DNA from: Ruminococcaceae bacterium UBA7212
GTDB taxonomy: Bacteria; Bacillota; Clostridia; Oscillospirales; Acutalibacteraceae
Reading direction: 5' to 3'
DNA: 64,000 nucleotides
Assembly: GCA_002490525.1 (NCBI GenBank)
Contig: DKUE01000007.1
Coordinates: 62,001-126,000, forward strand
The notes under the pieces: model-generated
The model's input: only the letters and a program-made list of their open reading frames with translations
Database searches by the model: none
What the model was told of the DNA's origin: nothing
Position numbers and translations under genes: made by a program
Shown here: positions 51,789-60,020 of the stretch, one piece after another
How positions within the stretch are numbered: the first letter of the stretch is position 1
Layout: each line of letters opens with the position of its first letter

Positions 51789-52637
51789 TTATTTGCTAAG
51801 CGTTTTGTCAATTTTTTTATCTAACCGAGCAACTCTTTTTATAAGCCTGTCATATGAAATTTTCTTTTCTTTATACGGATTATCATGACCTACAAGCTCT
51901 TTGTAATAGCGGTGATAAAGGTTGCTTCTTTCAGCGATAAGCTTATACACCGCAGGGAGAGGGGTGCTTTCATATGTGCCGATGTTTAAATCAAATACCG
52001 CACTTAAAACGGCTTTGGCTATAATGAAATTGCCCTCCCTGCCTTGATGTATACCGTCACCTGTTTTAAAGGAACTGTCCTTATTTCTTTTCCGGAAAAG
52101 AAATTGCGTTATAGGGTTATAAACATCAACTGTTTTATCGGCAATACCGCAATTTATTATCCATTCGGCATATTTTTGCATAACAGCATTGTAATCTGCA
52201 TAAACACTGCCGAACGGGCAGGTGTCCTCATACGATAAATTACCGTTGAAGGATATCGCATCAAACGGCGTGGGCGTCAGCAGCACAACCTTGAACGACG
52301 CTTTATGCAGTTCATCAACTAATTTTGTGATGCCACGCTTATAGAGGTCAAATCTGCTTTCGTCAAACGGCTGGTATACCGCATCGTTTTCACCGTACAT
52401 AACAACCGCCCATTCTCCGCTTACATTTTTCAAAAGGCTGTTTAATCTGTTGAAAATACAGGGACGCGGAAAAGGGTGCCCCGGCTCTGTCAAAGCGGTT
52501 GTGTTTTCGCTTGATACGCCCAAATTGATATATTTGTCAAAATCATCTCTGCCGTTTATTCTGGCAAATGCTTCCGTAATCGAAATAAACGATCCGCCGT
52601 CAGTAATACTGTCACCTATAAAAACTATATTTTTCAC
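51789..52637 (-). CDS. SGNH/GDSL-family esterase
   Basis: A 282-residue cytosolic hydrolase with block I VFIGDSITDGG (Ser10), block II Gly in NLGVSSENT, block III YGENDAVY and block V DGIHQGREGN (Asp-x-x-His). Relatives remove acetyl groups from sugars. It lies 3 bases after phosphoesterase D and 14 bases before GH35, so it most likely deacetylates the same oligosaccharide. The C-terminal 45 residues are basic and helical. Confidence 0.85.
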   Translation of the reverse strand: MKNIVFIGDSITDGGSFISITEAFARINGRDDFDKYINLGVSSENTTALTEPGHPFPRPCIFNRLNSLLKNVSGEWAVVMYGENDAVYQPFDESRFDLYKRGITKLVDELHKASFKVVLLTPTPFDAISFNGNLSYEDTCPFGSVYADYNAVMQKYAEWIINCGIADKTVDVYNPITQFLFRKRNKDSSFKTGDGIHQGREGNFIIAKAVLSAVFDLNIGTYESTPLPAVYKLIAERSNLYHRYYKELVGHDNPYKEKKISYDRLIKRVARLDKKIDKTLSK

Positions 52638-52640
52638 TGC

Positions 52641-53726
52641 TTATGCCTTATTCATTACAATATGTTCAATATGAACCTTCTGATTATCCTGACTGCCTGT
52701 AATTGTAATCAGCGTGCCGCCTGTTTCCTTGGCATAGTTCCAGGGCACGGGGGAAGGACCCGTTTTCAGGCCGTAGGTATACGTAATGCCGTCATAGGTA
52801 ATGCTTGCGTTATTCTCATGGTCGTGGCCGCAAAAGATGTATTTTGTGGAACCGAGCTCCTTGCACTTGTCCGCAAAACCTGATTTGACAGGCGCCACAC
52901 CGGGAAGATACTGACAATAACCGAAGCCGTATGCCTCGGGAATGGTATAGATATCATTTTCGTCCTTCACGCCGTATTTTTCCACTGCCTCGCGGAATTC
53001 GGGCTGTGCAAAGTGCGAAAAGGTCATAGAGGGAACCGTTCTGCCTGCCGCTTCTGCAATGCCCTTCACGTTCCATTCGTACCAAGCTATCTGCTCATAG
53101 CCCATGTAAATCTCTTTGGTGTCGCCGTTGTCGTATTTTATGTATCTGCCGTTGTCGAACATAAATACCGTGTAAACAGGATTCGCATTTTCAACGATAT
53201 TGATGACATAGTTGCCGCAGCCGTAAAGATTGGACGGACCCTTCTGCATCAGGCAATGCTCTGCCGCCATATATTGCTCCGTTTGCCAGTTGAGCGAGTT
53301 GGACGGGATTTCGTTATCGTGATTGCCATACACAGGTGCCCACGGAATCCCGTAGCTTTCCATATGCTTGATAAAGTTTTTAATAGAGAAACGGCTGGAC
53401 ATCGCCGACAAAACGTCACCCGGAAGCGTAATCAAATCCGGTTGTGTTTTCTCCACAAGCGCATCCATCTGTTCGTAGCATTCCTTGTTTTTGCCGAGAT
53501 TTGCCCATAGCTGTGTATCGGTGAACATCAGGATTTTAAAGTCCTCTCTGGTCTTTTCCACCGTCTGAATTTTTGTCATGTCAAACGGCTGATTTTTGCT
53601 CCATACCTCTGTGTGATTTTTCCCCGTTAACGGGAAAAACAGTATGCCCGCAATAATAAGCGCAGCCGCCAGCAATACGCACACCGTGATTTTGATACCT
53701 TTTAGAATTTTCGTTTTTTTTGTCAT
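52641..53726 (-). CDS. Membrane-anchored metallophosphoesterase (paralogue D)
   Basis: A 361-residue protein with an N-terminal TM anchor (ITVCVLLAAALIIAGILFF) and an extracytoplasmic calcineurin-like domain. Motifs are MFTDTQLWAN, TLPGDVLSA, VYGNHDNE and FCGHDHENN. The first motif is DTQ where the family has DxH, so one metal-binding His is Gln. It lies 29 bases after GH2 and 3 bases before the SGNH gene in the second operon. Activity needs testing because of the altered ligand. Confidence 0.85.
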   Translation of the reverse strand: MTKKTKILKGIKITVCVLLAAALIIAGILFFPLTGKNHTEVWSKNQPFDMTKIQTVEKTREDFKILMFTDTQLWANLGKNKECYEQMDALVEKTQPDLITLPGDVLSAMSSRFSIKNFIKHMESYGIPWAPVYGNHDNEIPSNSLNWQTEQYMAAEHCLMQKGPSNLYGCGNYVINIVENANPVYTVFMFDNGRYIKYDNGDTKEIYMGYEQIAWYEWNVKGIAEAAGRTVPSMTFSHFAQPEFREAVEKYGVKDENDIYTIPEAYGFGYCQYLPGVAPVKSGFADKCKELGSTKYIFCGHDHENNASITYDGITYTYGLKTGPSPVPWNYAKETGGTLITITGSQDNQKVHIEHIVMNKA

Positions 53727-53755
53727 TTCAAGTGTCTCCTTAACAATTTAAGACT

Positions 53756-56593
53756 TTAATCCTGCTGTCCGAAAGAAACAGAAAATGTAAAGGTGTTTTT
53801 TTGACAGAGATGAAACCGTTCACCCCAATAATTGCCCCATAAAACGGATGGCTTATAATGCCCTTTGCTAATCTGCAATTTTTCGTTAAAAGGATTGGCA
53901 TAGGCATTTATATTACTGCAATCGGTTTGAATCCATATTCTTTGACCGTTTATTATATTAACAAGATACTTGCGTATTTTCAACCTTTTTGTCCTGAAAT
54001 CATTGCTTGCCAGCTGATTGCATTGACTGTTTTTCTCATAATAAGCGAATGCAGACATATCCTGTGCCCAAGGAATTTCGTACATATCGGTGTCCGTATA
54101 ATGATGCGGCGCTCCCGCCCGAACGGCAGTTCCGCAATCTCTTGCAATGTGATTTTGGGGATAGTCCCCATAAAGCGCGTCTCTTTGCCAGGAGACGGAA
54201 TGTACCTCGCCGGCGGGTTCTATATCTATGCCGATTTCACCGACAGCATAGAAAGAAGACAGCTTATTTTTCGGTTTCACACGAATAAGCAGCTGCTTTT
54301 CTTCTGTATATGCCGTTAACAAAAATGCTCTGCCGAAGCCGAAATCCGCCGCATATGTATGTGCGCCGACTTTGGTAAGCGGACGGTGCAGACATTCGAA
54401 TTTTTGCAGACCCGTATATAGATGCATACTGCCGATTACAGCGGAAGTATCTTCCGAGGTACTGATTTTGATAAAATTCTCTGCATATTCCGTATGTATC
54501 GGCTGCGGGCAGATAGAGATTTTCGGATATGTTCTTTGCAGAACAGTGCTTTCGACAACCGTGCCGTTTGCTGAAAATTCCAAGGTCATATTATCCGTGC
54601 AACGGAGCGGGGAAAGAGAAACGCTGCCGCTTGCGTGCGGTTCGATATTTTCTTTGAGTTTGCCGCTGTAAAGAACATTTGAAGCATCATCTGTGACTGT
54701 CACACGGATTTCGTTCAGATTTGTATGGTCAAAGCGGTTTTGAATGCACAATCGGATCTGATTGCCGTGTGTATCCGTACGGTGTATCTTTATCGGCGAA
54801 AACGCCTTCTTCGTGAGATATGCCTCAGGCTTTACCCGTTGAAAAGCGTCCAAAATACAACCCCATTCTCCGTAGCCTGCGCATGCGCCTTTCAGGTGGG
54901 ATTGATGTTTTTCCATACGCTTTTCGGGCAGATAGAATACATCGTCTACCGCTGCCCAGATATCACAGCCGAGTGCCCCCGATGTATTAAAAATATTATC
55001 CCAGCCGCGTTGTATACTTTCTCCCCAAAACACTCGGCAGCTGTTGTCATACGCTAAATCGTCAGTATTATAGCAGGGCACATGTGCAAATTCGTCGTGC
55101 AGAATCGGCATATCGCTTTTTCCGAGCTTGGAAGTGACCTTCGCATAATGCTTACTGTAAATATCGTAGGGCAGGGGCTTGGATTTTACGGTGTCCGGAT
55201 AGCTGAAAATGACAGGTCTTGTTCTATCCGTTTGTTTGATATAGGTATAGCAATCCCGAAAACCTCTTGATTTTTCAAAATTCGATTCATTTGCGATTGA
55301 CCAAATGATTACACTCGGATGATTCCTTGAAAATGCAATCATTTCTTTGCAGGAATTCAGAAAATCCTCAGGCGGATTGTAAATATTAAAGCCGTTTGCC
55401 CCCTTAAAGCAGGCGGCATTTTCCTGCTCCACATACATACCGAGTTCATCGCAAACCGCAAGCATATACTCGCTTGCGGGGTAGTGAGAGGTACGGATAT
55501 GATTGATATTGTGCTCTTTATACGTTTTAATTTCGTGATAAATATCTTCTTTGGTAATTGACCTGCCGTAAAGCCCGGAAACATCGTGACGGCAGACCCC
55601 TCGTAGTTTGATTTCCTTCCCGTTTACATAAATCCTGTTTTTTTCCGTACCGTTTTTTCCGCCGTATATAATTTCTCGAAATCCGAAGCGGAAAGCATTT
55701 TTTTGCAGAATTGTACCGTTTGCATCATATAAAGCGGTTTCCAGTGTGTATAAATTCGGATGCTCCGCATCCCATAGATCTGCCGATAAAACATCTATCG
55801 TAAATGAAATATTCTGAGAATGAATGGGGATTGTTTTTGTAGCCTTTGCTTCGTTTTTTCGAATAATGTTCACACGGCAGTACAGCCCCGCACATGCCGG
55901 GGATAAGGTCATATTTACTTTTGCCGAGGCGGTATTGCCATGCACAGCGGTATCAATGTGGGCTTGCAACACAGATGGCTTCGGTAGGCAGAACATGGTT
56001 ATGTCCCGAAGAATTCCGCCGATGTTGTGATGTGCGTAATAGCTTGCCCAAGCAGAATTGCTTTGATATTTACCGCTCGGGTTCCAGGGGGATTTCCGGT
56101 TTCCCTCTAAATCCGCCACGCCTACAATCAGGGTGACTGTGCCGCAATCGGCAAACTCTGTAATATCGACATCCCAAGGTGTGAACCCGCCGATGTGTGA
56201 TGCACAAAAAGTATTGTTTACCCATATCCTTGCATTGGAGTAGACACCCTCAAATCGGAGATACACACAGTTGCCCCGATAGTCCTGCGGAATACTTACA
56301 ATTCTCTTATAATAGTATTCCGTATTGTTTTGAATCTCAAAACCCTGCATCAAGAGCGACGATGGCACAACCACGCTTTGCCATTTCCCCTCATCAATTC
56401 TGCTGAAGTCATAATCCTGATTACAGGCAAAAGCATCGGGAATCTCTTTGATTTCTTCAAATAAAAATTTCCAAGACTTGTCTGCTCTGTGCGTCAATCG
56501 CTTTGTGCATTCTTTTACGCCGTTTACCGACTGCGGCAGCGGCGGTAAATAGATTTCGGCGGCTGTGCTGTTTTTTCGGTCGTGCATTTTCAT
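53756..56593 (-). CDS. GH2 beta-galactosidase, LacZ-like five-domain type
   Basis: A 945-residue enzyme without signal peptide. It has the sugar-binding domain (VVVPSSLLMQGFEIQNNTEYYYKR is at residues 74-97; GGFTPWDVDITEF), an Ig-like domain, and a barrel with RGVCRHDV, acid/base Glu436 in IIWSIANESNF and nucleophile Glu501 in ILHDEFAHV, then two beta-rich domains. Its start overlaps the PnuC-like stop by 4 bases. It probably splits beta-galactosides; the C-terminal part differs enough that another sugar is possible. Confidence 0.9.
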   Translation of the reverse strand: MKMHDRKNSTAAEIYLPPLPQSVNGVKECTKRLTHRADKSWKFLFEEIKEIPDAFACNQDYDFSRIDEGKWQSVVVPSSLLMQGFEIQNNTEYYYKRIVSIPQDYRGNCVYLRFEGVYSNARIWVNNTFCASHIGGFTPWDVDITEFADCGTVTLIVGVADLEGNRKSPWNPSGKYQSNSAWASYYAHHNIGGILRDITMFCLPKPSVLQAHIDTAVHGNTASAKVNMTLSPACAGLYCRVNIIRKNEAKATKTIPIHSQNISFTIDVLSADLWDAEHPNLYTLETALYDANGTILQKNAFRFGFREIIYGGKNGTEKNRIYVNGKEIKLRGVCRHDVSGLYGRSITKEDIYHEIKTYKEHNINHIRTSHYPASEYMLAVCDELGMYVEQENAACFKGANGFNIYNPPEDFLNSCKEMIAFSRNHPSVIIWSIANESNFEKSRGFRDCYTYIKQTDRTRPVIFSYPDTVKSKPLPYDIYSKHYAKVTSKLGKSDMPILHDEFAHVPCYNTDDLAYDNSCRVFWGESIQRGWDNIFNTSGALGCDIWAAVDDVFYLPEKRMEKHQSHLKGACAGYGEWGCILDAFQRVKPEAYLTKKAFSPIKIHRTDTHGNQIRLCIQNRFDHTNLNEIRVTVTDDASNVLYSGKLKENIEPHASGSVSLSPLRCTDNMTLEFSANGTVVESTVLQRTYPKISICPQPIHTEYAENFIKISTSEDTSAVIGSMHLYTGLQKFECLHRPLTKVGAHTYAADFGFGRAFLLTAYTEEKQLLIRVKPKNKLSSFYAVGEIGIDIEPAGEVHSVSWQRDALYGDYPQNHIARDCGTAVRAGAPHHYTDTDMYEIPWAQDMSAFAYYEKNSQCNQLASNDFRTKRLKIRKYLVNIINGQRIWIQTDCSNINAYANPFNEKLQISKGHYKPSVLWGNYWGERFHLCQKNTFTFSVSFGQQD

Positions 56594-57240
56594 TTTCCCC
56601 TCTTATATATTGGCTTGTATTGCTGTCCGACGGCAATACAGGAGTTCATAAAAACAATCAGATAAAATACGGCAACGGACAGCCCTTGATTTGTTTTTAA
56701 GTACTGCACCGTCCACAGAACCGTTCCGAACAGACCGGAGAGCAGTGTAATGATATAAGCGTTTTTGAAATACGCTGCAAGCAGTAAGCAGGCGGATACA
56801 CTGCAAACAAAGAAAATATCATCGAAAATGACAGAGCTGCTGCCAAGCGCCTGCAAAACAAAATACATCATCAGACCAAGCATTGCCATAAGAGAACAAA
56901 GCAAAACAAGCTGTCTGCGCGTCATAATTTTCATATGGCTGTCCGTATTGCTTTTTGCTTTTTTCCATTTTACATAACTGTAAACCGCCATAGGCGCCTG
57001 CAAAAAAATCATAAACGCAAATGTTGCATATACTCTCGTCTGAAAAGCAAGGATACCGTTTGTGACTGCATAAATAAATCCGAAAATAAAACCTGCAGGA
57101 AAATTCAGCGATACTAAAAAATTAAAGATAACGCCGACTGCTGCATTTGCACCTGCATACAATGAATCCCCTGAAATAAGACCTGCGGCAATAACCGCTC
57201 CGAGCTGTACGATCAGCAAAGCAAACTGCTTCTTATTCAT
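56590..57240 (-). CDS. PnuC-like vitamin/nucleoside transporter
   Basis: A 216-residue inner-membrane protein with about seven TM helices. GLISGDSLYAGANAAVGVIFN at the N-terminus and FQTRVYATFAFMIFLQAPMAVYSYVKWKK resemble NMN_transporter (PnuC) proteins, which take up nicotinamide riboside. It lies 11 bases after the nucleotide-pyrophosphatase-like lipoprotein gene and overlaps GH2 by 4 bases. It is an unusual guest in a glycan operon. The family call rests on overall pattern; no substrate residue was checked. Confidence 0.7.
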   Translation of the reverse strand: MNKKQFALLIVQLGAVIAAGLISGDSLYAGANAAVGVIFNFLVSLNFPAGFIFGFIYAVTNGILAFQTRVYATFAFMIFLQAPMAVYSYVKWKKAKSNTDSHMKIMTRRQLVLLCSLMAMLGLMMYFVLQALGSSSVIFDDIFFVCSVSACLLLAAYFKNAYIITLLSGLFGTVLWTVQYLKTNQGLSVAVFYLIVFMNSCIAVGQQYKPIYKRGK

Positions 57241-57251
57241 AAATAAAACGC

Positions 57252-58403
57252 TTACCCCTTACAATGAAATCCGTCATATCCGCTCGAATAATATTTTTCA
57301 TCCAACGGAATGTTTGTGGCAATCCAGGTTGTTCTTTCTTCCAGCGTCTGCGCCCCGTGCCCCGTACCGAGACCTCCGTGGTCATTTGCAAATATCATAA
57401 GCCATTCCTCGTTCTGATTTTTTTCCCGTTCGGCAACCGCATTTAAAACGGAAGCGGCATACAAATCGCAGTTCAAAACCGCAGCTTTGTACTGTGTGCT
57501 GACGCCGAAGCCGTAAGAATGGCCTGCGGAATCAATGTTGTGGAAAATGCCGCAGATGATGTCATCGCCCTGTGCCATTCTGTCTAAGATATAATCGCGC
57601 ATCCCTGTGTCATACGGTGCGGAATCGGACGGCGCTTTCGGTGTGACGAAGTTGTAAAGCTCTAAGGTTTCCGCTCTTGTTTTTTTCAGCTTATCCGATT
57701 TTGCACGGTCAATGTCGCAAAACTGCATCGGCAGCTGATTTTCCAAAACACATTTTACTTCTTCTTTGACATTGACATCCAGATATTGATCCCAGTCAAA
57801 GGCAAGCGCGGTGTGCAAGCCTTTTTCGGCATACTCCAGCATGAAAGTCTTATACTGCATATTCTTGGCATCGTCGTTTGTCTTAATGCCGTGCTGCGCG
57901 CCCCAAACGCCTGTAAAGTGCGACGTCCAGCTTGCCGAGGTCGAGGTGGTCTGCTCGGTGTCCGTGCCTGTTTCGCCGCCGCAGTAGGCAAGATACACTC
58001 CGCCTGTCTGCTGTAATCTCTGTATAGCGCTTATGTTTGTGATGGAATTGTAGGCGGGGAGATCCTTGTTGTTTGCATCGGTGAGCACATACGGCAGTGC
58101 ATCGGCGCGCATGCCGTCAAAACCGATGAAAAGTACTTTGCGGATTTTGCCGTTCGGTGCATACGCCTTGCCGTTCTTGATTTCGCATTCGTCCAGAAAA
58201 TCATGCACGTGGTGGTATGTATGATACTCCGGGATGGCGGTATCTGCGGTATTGCTCCAGAACGAATAGGCGTTGACCTTTTCGAGGTAGGCACTGTCGC
58301 TTTGCGGCTGTTCGTCTTTTTTGCAGGCGCTGAGTGTGCCCGCGAGGATGCCGACTGCGGCAAGTACCGCCGCAGAAGAGACAATGATTTTGGATATTTT
58401 CAT
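57252..58403 (-). CDS. Alkaline-phosphatase-superfamily lipoprotein (nucleotide pyrophosphatase/phosphodiesterase-like)
   Basis: A 383-residue exported protein. The signal peptide ends in lipobox GTLSAC (Cys27). The metal-binding IGFDGMRADALPYVL, the nucleophile Thr/Ser region TTSTSASWTSHFTGVWGAQHG, the HNIDSAGHSYG ligands and ANDHGGLGTGHG fit the type I phosphodiesterase/NPP group. It is the first gene of the second operon, with a long G-rich ribosome binding site (AAGGGGGGG). It acts outside the membrane on nucleotides, NAD or phosphodiester-linked sugars; the choice is open. Confidence 0.82.
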   Translation of the reverse strand: MKISKIIVSSAAVLAAVGILAGTLSACKKDEQPQSDSAYLEKVNAYSFWSNTADTAIPEYHTYHHVHDFLDECEIKNGKAYAPNGKIRKVLFIGFDGMRADALPYVLTDANNKDLPAYNSITNISAIQRLQQTGGVYLAYCGGETGTDTEQTTSTSASWTSHFTGVWGAQHGIKTNDDAKNMQYKTFMLEYAEKGLHTALAFDWDQYLDVNVKEEVKCVLENQLPMQFCDIDRAKSDKLKKTRAETLELYNFVTPKAPSDSAPYDTGMRDYILDRMAQGDDIICGIFHNIDSAGHSYGFGVSTQYKAAVLNCDLYAASVLNAVAEREKNQNEEWLMIFANDHGGLGTGHGAQTLEERTTWIATNIPLDEKYYSSGYDGFHCKG

Positions 58404-58441
58404 AGAAATCTTCCCCCCCTTTATAAGGATTTTATAGAGTT

Positions 58442-58447
58442 ATTATA
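58442..58447 (-). promoter_or_regulatory. -10 box of the second leftward operon
   Basis: TATAAT on the minus strand about 40 bases before the start, without a recognisable -35 box, suggesting activator dependence. Confidence 0.5.
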
Positions 58448-58508
58448 CATTTGCTGCCGTCGAAATAATTTCGGAAACCTGCCGAATTGTTTAGAAAATC
58501 TGCTATTC

Positions 58509-58522
58509 TGGATTTTATGGTT
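58509..58522. promoter_or_regulatory. Shared 14-base motif, candidate AraC operator (copy 2)
   Basis: TGGATTTTATGGTT is the reverse complement of the motif at 46344-46357. Directly after it stand two TTTCGAAAG copies (58526-58534 and 58547-58555) spaced 21 bases, and two TGCTATTCTG copies (58501 and 58573). Confidence 0.55.
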
Positions 58523-58622
58523 GAATTTCGAAAGTTTTCAGCAGATTTTCGAAAGGAATACGGCGTGCAGTGTGCTATTCTGTTATCAGGTAAATACATT
58601 TGAAAAATGTGAGGGAAACTGT

Positions 58623-59981
58623 ATGCATGAAGTTCTGAATTTCAACTATGATTATTCGAAATGTATGGTCATGAAGCTGAAAATGTCTGATCCCGAAAAA
58701 AACGTTCCGAATCAAAGCCGTGTATGGCTTACCTTTGCACAGGCACTGGAATATATCAAAAAAATAGACAGTATTACGCAGGGAATTCCGAAAATATATT
58801 ATTTGGTCGGTTGGCAGTATCTCGGGCACGATGACCAATACCCCGATTTTTTCGAGGTGAACGAGGCGCTGAAAAGGCCGCAGGACAAAACTGCTTACGA
58901 CAGCTTTAAATGGTTTTCGGAAGAGGCAAAAAAATACCATTCCGTTATCAGTGTACATATCAATTTTAACGATGCGTATGACAACGCACCTTCCTTTTCG
59001 GAATTCGTAAAGGCAGGTGCACTGATTCGGAAGAAAAACGGCAAGCTCCATGCGATTGAAAATTACAACGGCAGAAGGTGCTACAAAACCTGTCACAAGG
59101 CATATTGGGAATCAGGATTATTCAAAAAAATGTTTGACAGGTTTGTGAATACCTTCCCATTCATTGCCGAGACAGGCACAATCCATGTGGATAATTTCCA
59201 GTGCTATAAAAATTACGCCCCCGATGTCAGCATTCGGGAAATGCAGAACGCAAGGCGTGAAATGATAAAATATGTGCATGCAAAAGGTATGGATATTACC
59301 TCGGAATTCACCTATAAAGAAAGTGAAAGTCTGCCGAACAGACCGATTTTCGGATTGCCGCGTGACCATTTCCGAAAGTACCCGATGGATACCGTGGGGC
59401 TTATTCCTTTAAGCTGGTGGTGCTACAGAATGACGCCGAAGGAGTTGTTGGATACCCCGCCCGCAATTTACTGCGGCGGAGAGTTTCGGGAAGAAAAGTA
59501 TAATAAGCTCTTTTACGGCAATATGCACGGCGAGGACATCATCGATGACAGCATAAAAAAAGAAAATCAAAATTGGGCGGAGAAATTTATACGCCGCTTT
59601 GCGACTTATCAGGTTCCGTGTCATTTTCTGAATACGCACAAAAGACTGGGCATGCACGGTTCGCGCAATAATCTTTCCTGTCAGTTTAGTGAAGATATTG
59701 TTTCGTATACCAAGGGGGAGAAAATTACGCGCAACGGCAAGGTGATCAAAGACGGCGACACGCTTTTCCTGCCGTTTGTGCATCGGGAAAAGCAGTATAT
59801 TGCTTACAGTGAAAAAGGGGATGCAAGGGCCTGGGATATATTCGAAAACGGTGTTTCCAAAGCAGAACTATATAAAATCACCGAAAACGGGAATGTATTC
59901 TTAGAAGAAGTCAAAATTGCAAACGGCAAAATAAAATTATCCGTTCCCCCGAAAACCGCCTTGCTGGTTGTGTGTGCCTGA
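58623..59981 (+). CDS. GH101-like endo-alpha-N-acetylgalactosaminidase-type barrel protein
   Basis: A 452-residue single-barrel protein without signal peptide. It has YYLVGWQYLGHDDQYPDFF near residue 60, nucleophile-type Asp190 in TIHVDNFQCY, and acid/base-type Glu228 in GMDITSEFTY, the same order as in GH101. It is much shorter than secreted GH101 enzymes and has only a small C-terminal beta-domain, so it is a cytosolic relative whose exact reaction is unknown. The ATG at 58623 follows GAGGG; a frame extending to 58203 crosses the divergent gene and is rejected. It is the first gene of the rightward set, divergent from the lipoprotein operon. Confidence 0.7.
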   Translation: MHEVLNFNYDYSKCMVMKLKMSDPEKNVPNQSRVWLTFAQALEYIKKIDSITQGIPKIYYLVGWQYLGHDDQYPDFFEVNEALKRPQDKTAYDSFKWFSEEAKKYHSVISVHINFNDAYDNAPSFSEFVKAGALIRKKNGKLHAIENYNGRRCYKTCHKAYWESGLFKKMFDRFVNTFPFIAETGTIHVDNFQCYKNYAPDVSIREMQNARREMIKYVHAKGMDITSEFTYKESESLPNRPIFGLPRDHFRKYPMDTVGLIPLSWWCYRMTPKELLDTPPAIYCGGEFREEKYNKLFYGNMHGEDIIDDSIKKENQNWAEKFIRRFATYQVPCHFLNTHKRLGMHGSRNNLSCQFSEDIVSYTKGEKITRNGKVIKDGDTLFLPFVHREKQYIAYSEKGDARAWDIFENGVSKAELYKITENGNVFLEEVKIANGKIKLSVPPKTALLVVCA

Positions 59982-60020
59982 GAATGGGTTCGGTACAACG
60001 GGCAGATAAAGGAGAAGTAA

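Noticed and set aside
58203..58622. N-terminal extension of 140 residues on the GH101-like gene
   Set aside because: It would overlap the start of the divergent lipoprotein gene and its control region; the ATG at 58623 has a good ribosome binding site and the barrel begins there.
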